DNA of 64,000 bases, from assembly GCF_003865365.1 (NCBI RefSeq), contig NZ_RQVR01000008.1, positions 102,502-166,501 of the forward strand, written 5' to 3'. This document shows, piece by piece, positions 25,557 through 35,384 of the stretch. Position numbers and translations under genes: made by a program. The stretch's first letter is position 1. Each line of letters opens with the position of its first letter. The notes below the pieces were generated by a model. The model worked only from the letters and a program-made list of their open reading frames with translations, made no database searches and was not told the origin of the DNA. The stretch is from Flavobacterium macacae. Its GTDB lineage: Bacteria > Bacteroidota > Bacteroidia > Flavobacteriales > Flavobacteriaceae.

Positions 25557-25700
25557 TTAATTAGCGATTGTTTCAAATTTCAACCCATTCACTTTAATAA
25601 AGCTCAATGCTTTAGAGTAATTTAATAAAAACGATATTGTTTCTTTTTTAGGTTGCATTTGTTTTGTTGCTAATGTTTTTTTAGAGTAGATTTTTGCCAT
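25557..25700 (-). CDS. Small protein (47 residues) paired with the ECF sigma factor gene
   Basis: A short frame from the ATG complement at 25698-25700 to the TAA at 25557-25559. The product starts MAKIYSKKTLATKQMQPKKE and continues TISFLLNYSKALSFIKV to an end KFETIAN. It is basic at the start and amphipathic later. It begins 47 bases after the sigma factor stop, in the same direction, and runs into the shared terminator. I recall similar short genes in the same place in other Flavobacteria, which argues it is real. No function is known; a role linked to the sigma factor is a guess. Confidence 0.65.
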   Translation of the reverse strand: MAKIYSKKTLATKQMQPKKETISFLLNYSKALSFIKVNGLKFETIAN

Positions 25701-25747
25701 TTGATTAGGTTTGTTTCTACTTTAACGCAACAAATTTCTGAATATTG

Positions 25748-26332
25748 TTAATTGGTCAAGATAATTTGATGTTTGTCAATAACTTTTCTCAAATTCATCA
25801 ACGCATATCGCATCCTGCCTAAAGCCGTATTGATAGAAACCCCAGTTAATTCTGAGATTTCTTTAAAACTTAAGTCCTGATAAATACGCATAAACAATAC
25901 TTCTTTTTGGTCATTAGGCAGTTCTTCGATTAGTTTTTTCAAGTCACTTTCTACTTGATTCGTAATCATTTCGCTTTCAACATTTGGACAATTATCTGAC
26001 ATTATAGAGAAAATAGAAAACTCTTCAGTTTCTCTAAACATTGGCATTTTTTTGTTTTTTCTGAAATGGTCCACAATTAAATTATGAGCAATTCGCATCA
26101 CCCAAGGAAGAAATTTTCCTTCTTCATTGTAAGAACCTGATTTTAAAGTTTTAATGACTTTAATAAAAGTATCCTGAAAAATATCATCCGTGATATCTCG
26201 ATCCGACACTTTAGAGTAGATAAATCCGTAAATTTTTGATTGGTGCCTATCGATTAGAGAAGCCAGGGCATTTTCGTCACCTGCGACATAACTCTTTACC
26301 AATAAAGCGTCTGGGAGTTGAACATTAGCCAT
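25748..26332 (-). CDS. ECF-type RNA polymerase sigma-70 factor
   Basis: A 194-residue sigma factor. I place the start at the ATG complement at 26330-26332 (MANVQLPDALLVKSY); the open frame extends 37 codons further upstream but that part is promoter-like, AT-rich text. Region 2 is DRHQSKIYGFIYSKV through DDIFQDTFIKVIKTL and WVMRIAHNLIVDHFRK; region 4 is ELPNDQKEVLFMRIYQDLSF with the helix-turn-helix EISELTGVSINTALGRMRYAL. No anti-sigma gene follows, only the 47-residue gene. It directs transcription of an unknown regulon. Confidence 0.93.
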   Translation of the reverse strand: MANVQLPDALLVKSYVAGDENALASLIDRHQSKIYGFIYSKVSDRDITDDIFQDTFIKVIKTLKSGSYNEEGKFLPWVMRIAHNLIVDHFRKNKKMPMFRETEEFSIFSIMSDNCPNVESEMITNQVESDLKKLIEELPNDQKEVLFMRIYQDLSFKEISELTGVSINTALGRMRYALMNLRKVIDKHQIILTN

Positions 26333-26620
26333 AATATTACCTTTTAGTTTTTGGTTGTAATTGAAATTTATTTCTAAAAAAGTAATTTTTTTATAATAGG
26401 CAAATGTTAAATTAAGATTAATGTTAAGCCAAATATAGCACATTTCTTTTTATACCACAAAATAAATTGTTGAATTTTAACATATTTCATACAATAAAAA
26501 TAAATTTAACAAACCGTTTGGAGCCTAAATCGCAAGATTTGCCTAGATTTATCAGTACTTTAACACATGTTGAAAAGATAATTTTGAAATTAGTCCAATG
26601 CCACTTTCTTATTATTTAAT

Positions 26621-26628
26621 TACCTTTG
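26621..26628 (+). promoter_or_regulatory. Bacteroidota -7 box TACCTTTG before uvrA
   Basis: TACCTTTG fits TAnnTTTG and sits 18 bases before the uvrA ATG chosen here. It supports that start over the more upstream open frame, which would begin inside this box. Confidence 0.5.
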
Positions 26629-26646
26629 TGGTATTCAAAAACTGCT

Positions 26647-29433
26647 ATGATTACTGATATTTCAAAAATTGATCCAAAGTCCAATATTATCATAAAAGGG
26701 GCTCAAATTCACAATCTTAAGAATTTGGACGTCGTGATTCCCCGCAATAAATTAGTTGTCATTACTGGGCTTTCCGGATCTGGAAAATCAAGTTTGGCTT
26801 TTGATACTTTATATGCAGAAGGCCAGCGAAGATATGTGGAAAGCTTATCGTCCTATGCGAGGCAATTTCTGGGCCGTTTAGACAAGCCAAAAGTGGATTA
26901 TATCAAAGGAATTGCTCCGGCAATCGCCATTGAGCAAAAAGTAAATACCACAAATGCGCGTTCGACGGTTGGTACTTCAACAGAAATTTATGACTATTTA
27001 AAATTGCTTTTTGCCCGAATTGGGAAAACTTTTTCGCCTGTTTCTGGGCAAGAAGTTAAAAAAGATACGGTTTCTGACGTAATGAACGATGTCAAAAACT
27101 TTGAACCTGAAAGCAAATGGTTGCTCCTCGCTCCTATTCATTTAGAAGAAGGACGCGCTTTAGAAGACAAATTAAAAGCGCTTTTACAACAAGGTTTTGC
27201 TAGAATTTTAGTTGAAAATGAAATGGTTCGTTTGGACGAAATCGAAAGCCATTCTTTAGACAATAAAGACATTCTTTTGATCATCGACAGAATCGTAGTT
27301 AAAGATGAGGAAGAATTCTTCAATCGTTTGGCAGATGCAGTCCAAACGGCTTTTTATGAAGGAAAAGGAATCTGTTATCTGCAAGAATTAAGCACTAATG
27401 ACCGAAAAACTTACAGCAATAATTTTGAGTTAGACGGAATTCAGTTCTTTGAACCAAACGTTCATTTGTTCAGTTTTAATAATCCGTATGGCGCTTGTCC
27501 GACGTGTCAAGGTTATGGAAATATCATCGGAATTGACGAAGAATTGGTGATTCCAAATACCGCTTTGTCAATTTTTGAAAACGCAATTTATCCCTGGAGA
27601 GGCGAAAGTATGAGCTTTTTTAGAGATGAATTGGTAAAAAAAGGACACAAATTTGATTTCCCGATTCACAAACCTTATTACCAACTTACTGACGAACAGA
27701 AAGCATTGGTTTGGAAAGGAAATAAAGACTTTGTTGGATTGAATGATTTCTTCAAAGAATTGGAAGTTAAAAACTATAAAATCCAGAATCGCGTGATGCT
27801 TTCCCGTTATCGAGGCAAAACAAAATGCCCTGATTGTCGTGGAAAACGCCTTCGTGATGAGGCGAATTATATCAAAATCAACAACAAAACAATTTCTGAC
27901 CTGGTCGATTTGCCAATCAAACATTTGGTTACTTTTTTCAAAAATTTAGAACTTTCTGAATATGATGTTAAAGTGGCGAAACGATTGCTTTTAGAAATCA
28001 ACAACCGTTTGGCTTTCTTGACAGAGGTTGGTTTGGATTATTTGACTTTGAACCGAAATTCCGCTACGCTTTCGGGCGGAGAATCCCAGCGCATCAATTT
28101 GGCGACTTCTTTAGGAAGCAGTTTGGTGGGTTCGATGTATATTTTGGACGAACCAAGTATCGGTTTGCACCCAAAAGATACTGAAAGATTGATCAAAGTG
28201 TTGCTTTCGCTAAGAGATTTGGGAAATACCGTAATTGTGGTGGAGCACGACGAAGACATTATGAAATCAGCCGATATGATCATTGATATTGGTCCAGAAG
28301 CGGGAACTCATGGAGGCGAATTAGTCGCTCAAGGAACCTATGATGAAATTTTGAAATCAGATTCTTTGACCGCCAAATATTTGAATGGAGAAGAAGAAAT
28401 CAAAACGCCAAGAATTCGAAGAAAACATAGAAATTTCATTGATATAAAAGGAGCCCGCGAAAACAATTTGCAAAACATTGACGTTCGTTTTCCTTTGGAG
28501 GTTTTGACCGTAATTACGGGAGTTTCTGGAAGCGGAAAAAGTACGTTGGTTAAGAAAATCCTTTTTCCGGCGATGCAAAAAGTGTTGGATGGCGTTGGAG
28601 AAAAAGCGGGGCAATTTACTGAAATGACAGGAAGTTATCAGGCGATCAAACATATTGAATATGTGGACCAAAACCCGATTGGAAGAAGTTCGCGTTCGAA
28701 TCCTGTCACTTATATCAAGGCTTACGACGATATTCGTGATTTATTTTCTAAGCAGAAATTATCCCAAATCAGAAATTACCAACCGAAACATTTCTCTTTT
28801 AATGTGGACGGAGGCCGTTGCGAAACCTGCAAAGGCGAAGGTTCTATCAACGTAGAAATGGTTTTTATGGCCGATGTTCAATTGCTTTGCGACACGTGTA
28901 ACGGAAGACGTTTCAAGAAAGAAATCTTGGAAATTAATTACGAAGGAAAAAATATTGACGACATTTTAACGATGACAATCGATGATGCCGTTGCTTTTTT
29001 CAAAGAAAACGGACAGGCAAAAATTACGCAGAAATTACAGCCTTTACAAGATGTTGGTCTGGGTTATGTTCAATTGGGACAGTCTTCTTCAACCCTTTCG
29101 GGCGGTGAAGCACAACGTATCAAATTGGCCTCGTTTTTAGTTAAAGGAGCTACTAAGGACAAAGCTTTATTTGTTTTTGACGAACCCACCACAGGATTGC
29201 ATTTTCACGATATCAAGAAATTATTGGCTTCGTTTGATGCACTTTTAGACAAAGGCCATTCAATAATTGTGATTGAGCATAATTTAGATTTGATAAAATG
29301 TGCCGATTATATTATTGACATTGGTCCTGAAGGAGGCGAAAATGGCGGTCAATTGATCGCATCGGGAACGCCAGAAGAAGTTGTAAAAAACAAAACTTCG
29401 GTTACTGGAAAATATCTGAAAGAAAAGCTATAG
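26647..29433 (+). CDS. uvrA: Excinuclease ABC subunit A
   Basis: A 928-residue UvrA counted from the ATG at 26647. First ABC half: Walker [10 protein letters not shown] (41-49), [20 protein letters not shown], zinc motif CPTCQGYG and CPDCRGKRL, signature [12 protein letters not shown], Walker [13 protein letters not shown]. Second half: Walker [10 protein letters not shown], zinc finger CETCKGEG to CDTCNGRRF, signature [12 protein letters not shown] and [11 protein letters not shown]. All are intact. UvrA2 scans DNA for bulky lesions and loads UvrB. The gene stands alone. Confidence 0.98.
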   Translation: MITDISKIDPKSNIIIKGAQIHNLKNLDVVIPRNKLVVITGLSGSGKSSLAFDTLYAEGQRRYVESLSSYARQFLGRLDKPKVDYIKGIAPAIAIEQKVNTTNARSTVGTSTEIYDYLKLLFARIGKTFSPVSGQEVKKDTVSDVMNDVKNFEPESKWLLLAPIHLEEGRALEDKLKALLQQGFARILVENEMVRLDEIESHSLDNKDILLIIDRIVVKDEEEFFNRLADAVQTAFYEGKGICYLQELSTNDRKTYSNNFELDGIQFFEPNVHLFSFNNPYGACPTCQGYGNIIGIDEELVIPNTALSIFENAIYPWRGESMSFFRDELVKKGHKFDFPIHKPYYQLTDEQKALVWKGNKDFVGLNDFFKELEVKNYKIQNRVMLSRYRGKTKCPDCRGKRLRDEANYIKINNKTISDLVDLPIKHLVTFFKNLELSEYDVKVAKRLLLEINNRLAFLTEVGLDYLTLNRNSATLSGGESQRINLATSLGSSLVGSMYILDEPSIGLHPKDTERLIKVLLSLRDLGNTVIVVEHDEDIMKSADMIIDIGPEAGTHGGELVAQGTYDEILKSDSLTAKYLNGEEEIKTPRIRRKHRNFIDIKGARENNLQNIDVRFPLEVLTVITGVSGSGKSTLVKKILFPAMQKVLDGVGEKAGQFTEMTGSYQAIKHIEYVDQNPIGRSSRSNPVTYIKAYDDIRDLFSKQKLSQIRNYQPKHFSFNVDGGRCETCKGEGSINVEMVFMADVQLLCDTCNGRRFKKEILEINYEGKNIDDILTMTIDDAVAFFKENGQAKITQKLQPLQDVGLGYVQLGQSSSTLSGGEAQRIKLASFLVKGATKDKALFVFDEPTTGLHFHDIKKLLASFDALLDKGHSIIVIEHNLDLIKCADYIIDIGPEGGENGGQLIASGTPEEVVKNKTSVTGKYLKEKL

Positions 29434-29600
29434 AACTGTTTAACAATATTTTATAACTTTCAATAGATGACAAATAGAAATTTGGCACGAAACTTGAAAT
29501 AGAATTAGCATAAGAATTGGTTATTCTCATACATAATAAAAATAGTTTAAAAGTTTAATAATTTGGTTGATTATTAAAATTGGTTGGTTAGGTTTGTTAT

Positions 29601-29636
29601 AAATCCCGTGACTGTGAGGTTTGCGGGATTTATTAT
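29601..29636. terminator. Bidirectional terminator-like hairpin
   Basis: Arms aaatcccg and cgggattt with AT-rich flanks, at the 3' end of the flippase gene and 170 bases past uvrA. It can end both convergent transcripts. Its right arm touches the flippase stop. Confidence 0.6.
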
Positions 29637-31105
29637 TTTTTGGAAATACCTACTCTAACGAGAAGACCATCTATTACTGCATTTATATCAGAAGAAATTT
29701 TAAAAACGTAATTTAAATAGACATAAGTTATTGTAATTAAAATTGATTTTAAAACAATATTCACAAAAGGATTAAAAGGAAATTCCCAAAAGTAAAATCC
29801 TAAAAACAAAGCCGTTATTATTACAAAAGATTTCAGAGTATTAATCGTAAACGGGTACAATTTCATTTTTTTGACTACAAATAAAAGCTTGATGGTGTTG
29901 TAAACAAACATCGAAATGAACGTTGCTAAAGCGGCGCCGGTAATTCCATACATCGGAATAAAAATTCGGTTTAAACCAATCATCATCACAACGAGTACTA
30001 ATCCAAAAAGCAAAACAGTTCTGTAATATTTAGTGTTTAATACAATTGCGTTATTATTTCCTAGAATTACATCATAGAATTTGCCAAGCCCGATTAAAAA
30101 GACAGACAATAATCCAGCTTCATAATTTCCGGGAATAATGCGATACATCTGATTGATGTTTAAAAAGATACCAAGCATTACCAAGCCTCCAAAAACTTGT
30201 AAGTTGATCGCACTTTTTTTATACAGATCATTCAATTCGTCTATCTTTTCTTCTCCCATTAATTTGGCCGTAATCGGATAAATAATTTGAAGCATCGCCC
30301 GACTTGGAACCGCAATTACGGTGGCAATAAAAATGGCTACAGAATATTCTCCATTTTTTGTGATTTCTTCATAAGCCGGAATCATAATCTTATCAAAATC
30401 AAGCAATAAAACCGCAACACTTCCTGATAAAATGATGAAAAAAGAGTAATTGAAAATGTCTTTGTAATTTTGCGGAATCTTAAAATACAACTTCGGCATT
30501 TTTACATACATCGCATAAATAATCATTGCAAGCATCTGAAAACAGTAGGCTCCGGCAATTCCGTAGATAAAAGTTATTTTGTCAATCCAACCCAAATAAA
30601 TTGAAAACAATAAAACGGTTACGATTATTCGAACAAAAACTTCACTGATAAAATTTCCTAAAACCGACTTCATATGCACTTTTACCCAAGCATAAAATAT
30701 CTCGAAATAGCCCATAAAGAGTCCAATTATCGGGATAAGCCACAGAAATGGTTCAACGGTGGGGTTGTCTTCTAAAATCCACGAGGCAATAATGTCATAC
30801 CCAAAATAAGTGATTAAGCTAACTGGGATGATCAAAAGCAAAGGCATAAAAAGCATAAAGCTTAAAAAATGCTCTTTTTCTTTTTCCTCCTTGTAATTTG
30901 AATAAAATCTAATTAAGGTGCTGTGCACGCCGAATGCCATCAAAGGCATCATTATATTGGAAGCCGAAAGTAAAAAAGAGACAATTCCATAATATTCTTT
31001 TCCAAGGAAACTGGTGTACAGAAATAATGCATTTACAGCGCCAATTCCGAAACCAAAATAGGTTACGGCAATGTTTTTGGCAGACTGATTTAATACGATT
31101 CCCAT
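29633..31105 (-). CDS. Polysaccharide flippase (Wzx-like, MOP family)
   Basis: A 490-residue protein with about 14 membrane helices, starting NQSAKNIAVTYFGFGIGAVNALFL (first helix at about 10-30). The pattern of paired helices, FGVHSTLIRFYSNYKEEKEK loop and IMIPAYEEITKNGEYSVAIFIA is typical of oligosaccharide flippases (PF01943/PF13440). It should move lipid-linked sugars across the inner membrane for O-antigen or capsule-like glycans. It follows the glycosyltransferase gene by 15 bases, so they share a transcript. Confidence 0.88.
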   Translation of the reverse strand: MGIVLNQSAKNIAVTYFGFGIGAVNALFLYTSFLGKEYYGIVSFLLSASNIMMPLMAFGVHSTLIRFYSNYKEEKEKEHFLSFMLFMPLLLIIPVSLITYFGYDIIASWILEDNPTVEPFLWLIPIIGLFMGYFEIFYAWVKVHMKSVLGNFISEVFVRIIVTVLLFSIYLGWIDKITFIYGIAGAYCFQMLAMIIYAMYVKMPKLYFKIPQNYKDIFNYSFFIILSGSVAVLLLDFDKIMIPAYEEITKNGEYSVAIFIATVIAVPSRAMLQIIYPITAKLMGEEKIDELNDLYKKSAINLQVFGGLVMLGIFLNINQMYRIIPGNYEAGLLSVFLIGLGKFYDVILGNNNAIVLNTKYYRTVLLFGLVLVVMMIGLNRIFIPMYGITGAALATFISMFVYNTIKLLFVVKKMKLYPFTINTLKSFVIITALFLGFYFWEFPFNPFVNIVLKSILITITYVYLNYVFKISSDINAVIDGLLVRVGISKK

Positions 31106-31120
31106 AGTGGAACAGCTGTT

Positions 31121-32446
31121 TTAGATTTGAGATTTGAGTAGTTTTGAAAGCTTTTCCGTTAGATTTTTTCTACTGTAATATTGCAAACCAATGGCGTTTG
31201 ATTTTAATTTTCCGGTTTTATACTCTTCGTAATAACTTAAAATTGATGACTTTAATTTTTTAATTTCATCGTATTTCACAAAAACACCCGTATTGGTATT
31301 TTGGATTATTTCTGCGAAATCAGAACCTTCCGGACCAATTCCGATAATCGGCCTTTCAGAAACCATATATTCAAATAACTTTCCAGGAATGATACTTTTT
31401 GTTTCTTCTGAATCAATTTCTACCAATAATAAAACTTGTGATTTACGTTGCTGTTCCACCGCCATTTTGTGTGAAACATACCCCAAATTATTCAGATATT
31501 TATCTAATTTGAATTCAGTGATGGCATCTAAAACTTCTTGGCTTACTGCACCAATTAATTTTAGTTCGAAATCTTTCTTGAAATCAGCATTTTCTTTGAT
31601 TAATTCTTTCAAACATTTCCACAAGATCCTCGGATTTCTCTCCGACAAAAAAGAACCAATGTGTGCCAGTGAAAATTTCTCGTCAAGTGTTTGCTTTTCA
31701 ATTTTTTCTACATCAAAACCGTTGGTAATCACTTCAATTGGTTTGGTGGTCAACGCTTCAAATTCCTTTTTTGTAGTAGCACTTGTCACCAAAATCACAT
31801 CGGCAGAATTTAACACTTTTGATTCTAAATTTTTGTGCTTTCTAGAAGCTGAATTACCTAATTTCAGTTTGTTATGATACCCAATCGTAGTCCAAGGATC
31901 ACGAAAATCAGCAAACCATTTCACGTTTGTTTTCTCTTTTAAATCCATACCGATCAAGTGCAGACTGTGTGGCGGGCCTGAAGTCACAATCGTGTCAATT
32001 TGATTTTCTTCAATATATTTTTCCAAATATTTCACCGAAGGCTTTACCCAATAAACGCGAGCATCCGGAATAAAAACATTTCCTCGAATCCACAGAAAAA
32101 GTTTCTCTGTGAAGGATTGCTTCCTTTGATTTGGAATAATTCCGGAACTTATCTTTTTCGTCTTATTTTTTGAAAAAATAGAGGCAAAACCATAGGGTTC
32201 AAAAATCTTTTTTTTCAAGATTATAGCTTTATCAGAAACTTCAGAAACCAAACCTTCATCCATAATTGGATACGTCGGATTTTCTGGAACATATACAATG
32301 GGCTGTATGCCAAAATCAGGCAAATACTTCACAAACTTCAACCAACGCTGAACGCCTGGTCCTCCGGCTGATGGCCAATAATAAGTGATTATGAGTACTT
32401 TTTGCCCCCTAACCCCCAAAGGGGGAATTTTGTCACCCTCTACCAT
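31121..32446 (-). CDS. Glycosyltransferase, group 4-like
   Basis: A 441-residue GT-B glycosyltransferase. The true domain starts KVLIITYYWPSAGGPGVQRW (about residues 16-35), the N-terminal domain of sugar-transferring family 4 enzymes, and GKLFEYMVSERPIIGIGPEGSDFAEII holds the sugar-nucleotide site. The first 15 residues (including PPLGVRG) come from the repeat at 32404-32427, so a native start near residue 16 may have been extended. It lies between the YfhO gene (2 bases) and the flippase gene (15 bases). Confidence 0.88.
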   Translation of the reverse strand: MVEGDKIPPLGVRGQKVLIITYYWPSAGGPGVQRWLKFVKYLPDFGIQPIVYVPENPTYPIMDEGLVSEVSDKAIILKKKIFEPYGFASIFSKNKTKKISSGIIPNQRKQSFTEKLFLWIRGNVFIPDARVYWVKPSVKYLEKYIEENQIDTIVTSGPPHSLHLIGMDLKEKTNVKWFADFRDPWTTIGYHNKLKLGNSASRKHKNLESKVLNSADVILVTSATTKKEFEALTTKPIEVITNGFDVEKIEKQTLDEKFSLAHIGSFLSERNPRILWKCLKELIKENADFKKDFELKLIGAVSQEVLDAITEFKLDKYLNNLGYVSHKMAVEQQRKSQVLLLVEIDSEETKSIIPGKLFEYMVSERPIIGIGPEGSDFAEIIQNTNTGVFVKYDEIKKLKSSILSYYEEYKTGKLKSNAIGLQYYSRKNLTEKLSKLLKSQI

Positions 32447-32489
32447 TTTTAATTATTTTTGGGAGTTCCCCCTTTGGGGGCTAGGGGGC
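32404..32489. repeat. GC-rich inverted repeat between glycosyltransferase and YfhO genes
   Basis: Two 24-base arms, at 32404-32427 and 32466-32489, are reverse complements with one mismatch (core ccccctttggggg then tagggggc). Each arm also contains its own short palindrome. Both arms lie inside coding sequence: one encodes the start of the glycosyltransferase (PPLGVRG), the other the end of YfhO (PLAPKGGTP). This is the look of a dispersed REP-like element of Bacteroidota. Confidence 0.75.
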
Positions 32490-34914
32490 GATTTTCAAAA
32501 TAAATTCCTCCTACTAAAAGCAACAACATAAGAATGGAACTGATCAAAGTAATTGTGCTTCCGGTTTTCACAACTTGTGGCTCAAATTTAAATTCAATGG
32601 TATGTTTTCCAGCGGGAATTTCAAGACCTCTCAACGTATAATCTACTCTAAAATGATCTGCAGATTTTCCGTCAATCGTTACATTCCAACCTTTTGGATA
32701 ATAAATTTCAGAGAAAACAGCCAAACCTTTATTGGCATTCTTTGAAACATATTTGATATAATTTGGCTCGTATGCTTTTAAAAAAATTGTTGCTGTTGAA
32801 TCTTTTTCGTACGTTTTTGAAATTGGATTCTTAAATTCTTTTTGGTTGAAAACGGCTTGATTTTTAGTGTCCAAACTATCCAAAGCCTTCATTTCTTCAT
32901 CGGCAGAATTTACGAATTTTACTTCTTTAACAAACCACGCATTCCCATTGGCATCTGGATTAATTACCGGATATTCTTGGCCTTTTTCGTCTACCTGAAT
33001 CACATATTTGGTATTCAGCATATTCAAAACATTCAAATTTCCTTTACCAATTTGATAATCAAATAATTGCTCAATTCTTCTTGGTCGAACTGCGCTGTAA
33101 CCTGATAATGATTTGTGGAAATAAGACGTTCTGGCCTGTAATCTTCCTTCAATTTCATAAACTCTGTACACGGAAGTGTCTCTTAATATCTGCTGATCAG
33201 AAGGCGTTTCTTGAAAGGGTTCACGCACTTCTCTTGCACTTACAAAACCTTTGCTGTCCACATAATTTTTATCGATGAAGAACAAATCTCCAACCATAAA
33301 TAATCCGATTAAAATAACCGTCAATGTGTGGGATAATTTGTTTTTGTAGTGCAAAAATAAAAATCCAACTGACATTAAAATTAAAAAACCAGAACGCAAC
33401 AAATCGGTGTTGTAAAGACTTTTTCTGTCTGCTCTCAAAGCTTCGACGAAACCAGAACCAAAAGCATCGCTACCTTGTGCTTGGCTGAACATTTGTTGCA
33501 TCTGGGCATCATAAGGCCCTACAAAATCAAACATTCCTTTGGCCACAAATAGCAAGATGATGATTCCCAAACTTATTCCTCCGGCTAATTTCAATGACTT
33601 AAATTGTTCGTCTTTTTCTGATTTGAAAAAACTCTGAAGTCCCATGATGGCAAGAACCGGAAGACACAATTCAATGATTACTTGAATCGAAGAAACAGCT
33701 CTAAACTTGTCATACATTGGAACAAAATCAATGAAAAAATCCGTCATTAATGGGAAATTTTTTCCCCAAGAAAGTAACAATGAGAAAATAGCTCCTGCTA
33801 AAAAAGCATATTTTATTTTTCTTTTATCATTGAACAAAGCTAAAATTGCCAAAAAGAAAACCACCGCCCCGATATACGCTGGCGCGGCAACGATTGGCTG
33901 ATCGCCCCAATACGTTTTGGCATACGCTTCTGTAAAACCTCTGGCTTCCTCTGGAGTTGCGCCTTGCATACTGATGAATTCGTACACTTTTGATTCACTT
34001 CCCAAATGTTCAGAATTAGAGCCTCCGAATAATCGTGGAGCAAATAAATTTAAACTTTCTGCAATTCCGTAGCTGTATTCTGTGATGTAATCATAACTCA
34101 TTGCTGATGTAGTCGTGTTTTTTGAACCGTCTGGATTAAAAGTCAGTTCGCTTTTGCCACGCATACTAAAATCAGCATATTCAGATGTTGCCAACAAACT
34201 TGAAGCATTGGCCCCGATTGCCAAAATTCCGGCTACGGCAAACACTCCCATGGAAACCAAATATCCTTTGACATCTTTCTCCTTGATGTATTTATAAAGA
34301 AAGTAAATACCGACAATCAACAGCAAAAACAACAAATAATAGGTCATTTGGAAGTGATTCGCATTGATTTCCAACGCTCCGGCAATCATGGTAATCAATC
34401 CGCCGAGAATATATTTTCGCCTAAAAACCAGCAAAACTCCGGCAACAACCATCGGCATATAAGCGATTGCGTGTGCTTTTGCATTATGGCCTACGCCAAG
34501 AATAATGATAAGGTAAGTGGAAAATCCGAAGGCGAGCGCTCCGAAAAAGGCTTTCAGCGGATCTACTTTCAAAACTAAAAGCAATCCGTAAAATCCAAGA
34601 AAATATAGAAAAATATAATCGGCAGGACGCGGTAAAAATCGCAAAACATCGTCTAAAGCACCCACGGCATCATTTGGATAATTGGCTCCTAATTGATAAG
34701 TTGGCATTCCTCCAAAGGCTGAATTGGTCCAAAAAGGCTCTTCTTTCGTTTCGGCCCTAAAGTCATTTTGCTCTTTGGCCATTCCTGTATATTGCGCAAT
34801 ATCAGATTGATACAGCTGTTTGCCTTGCATTACAGGATAAAAATAAATTAGGGAAACCAAAACAAAGCCTAAAACGGCCAATAAATGAGGATAATACTTG
34901 CTGATTATTTTCAT
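32449..34914 (-). CDS. YfhO family membrane protein
   Basis: An 821-residue protein with 12 or more membrane helices followed by a periplasmic domain of about 200 residues. Landmarks of the YfhO family (PF09586) are YQSDIAQYTGMAKEQNDFR, FWTNSAFGGMPTYQLGANYP and, near the end, EIYYPKGWNVTIDGK and GLEIPAGKHTIEFKF. The family is thought to glycosylate envelope polymers from a lipid-linked donor. It leads the cluster with the glycosyltransferase and flippase genes. The last residues PLAPKGGTPKNN come from a repeat arm. Confidence 0.92.
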   Translation of the reverse strand: MKIISKYYPHLLAVLGFVLVSLIYFYPVMQGKQLYQSDIAQYTGMAKEQNDFRAETKEEPFWTNSAFGGMPTYQLGANYPNDAVGALDDVLRFLPRPADYIFLYFLGFYGLLLVLKVDPLKAFFGALAFGFSTYLIIILGVGHNAKAHAIAYMPMVVAGVLLVFRRKYILGGLITMIAGALEINANHFQMTYYLLFLLLIVGIYFLYKYIKEKDVKGYLVSMGVFAVAGILAIGANASSLLATSEYADFSMRGKSELTFNPDGSKNTTTSAMSYDYITEYSYGIAESLNLFAPRLFGGSNSEHLGSESKVYEFISMQGATPEEARGFTEAYAKTYWGDQPIVAAPAYIGAVVFFLAILALFNDKRKIKYAFLAGAIFSLLLSWGKNFPLMTDFFIDFVPMYDKFRAVSSIQVIIELCLPVLAIMGLQSFFKSEKDEQFKSLKLAGGISLGIIILLFVAKGMFDFVGPYDAQMQQMFSQAQGSDAFGSGFVEALRADRKSLYNTDLLRSGFLILMSVGFLFLHYKNKLSHTLTVILIGLFMVGDLFFIDKNYVDSKGFVSAREVREPFQETPSDQQILRDTSVYRVYEIEGRLQARTSYFHKSLSGYSAVRPRRIEQLFDYQIGKGNLNVLNMLNTKYVIQVDEKGQEYPVINPDANGNAWFVKEVKFVNSADEEMKALDSLDTKNQAVFNQKEFKNPISKTYEKDSTATIFLKAYEPNYIKYVSKNANKGLAVFSEIYYPKGWNVTIDGKSADHFRVDYTLRGLEIPAGKHTIEFKFEPQVVKTGSTITLISSILMLLLLVGGIYFENRPLAPKGGTPKNN

Positions 34915-34987
34915 AATAGATAAGTTGAAAACAAATAAATAAAGGCGTGAAGATACGCATTTACAACAAATATATTCAAAGAAATGT

Positions 34988-35257
34988 TTAGTCTATTTCT
35001 TCGTAATCGATGTACTCACCTACTTTTTTCTTTTCGCGAGGCTTGTCAGATTTTGCCGTTGTGTTAACAAAATCAGATTGGTTATTTTGAGTTCTTTGAT
35101 AATTTTGCTGTTGTTGCTGAAAGTTTTCTTGCGCTTTATTCACGACCGTTTTTACCATAATCGGAAAAAGAAGCTTGCCAATAAATTTTAGCAAATAATA
35201 AATACACACAATAGTTATTATCGTTCTCAAAATACCATCAAGGGAAGCATATTGCAT
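34988..35257 (-). CDS. DUF4834 family small membrane protein
   Basis: An 89-residue protein from the ATG complement at 35255-35257 (MQYASLDGILRTIITIV); an open frame ten codons longer exists but lacks support. One N-terminal helix (about 8-30) is followed by KLLFPIMVKTVVNKAQENF, a Q- and N-rich linker, and a conserved acidic end KKKVGEYIDYEEID. That tail is the hallmark of DUF4834. No function is known. It is upstream of the YfhO gene by 73 bases in the same direction. Confidence 0.8.
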   Translation of the reverse strand: MQYASLDGILRTIITIVCIYYLLKFIGKLLFPIMVKTVVNKAQENFQQQQQNYQRTQNNQSDFVNTTAKSDKPREKKKVGEYIDYEEID

Positions 35258-35384
35258 AATCGTAATTTTAATTGGTAAAAATAACAAATAGAATTTTGAA
35301 AATTAAATTATCATTCTTAAATTAATAATAAATTATAGTACATTTGGGTTATAGTAACCATATCCTAATGAAAACCTCAAGAAT

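Noticed and set aside
31293..31877. 194-codon open frame antisense to the glycosyltransferase gene
   Set aside because: Shadow of a gene with clear glycosyltransferase motifs.
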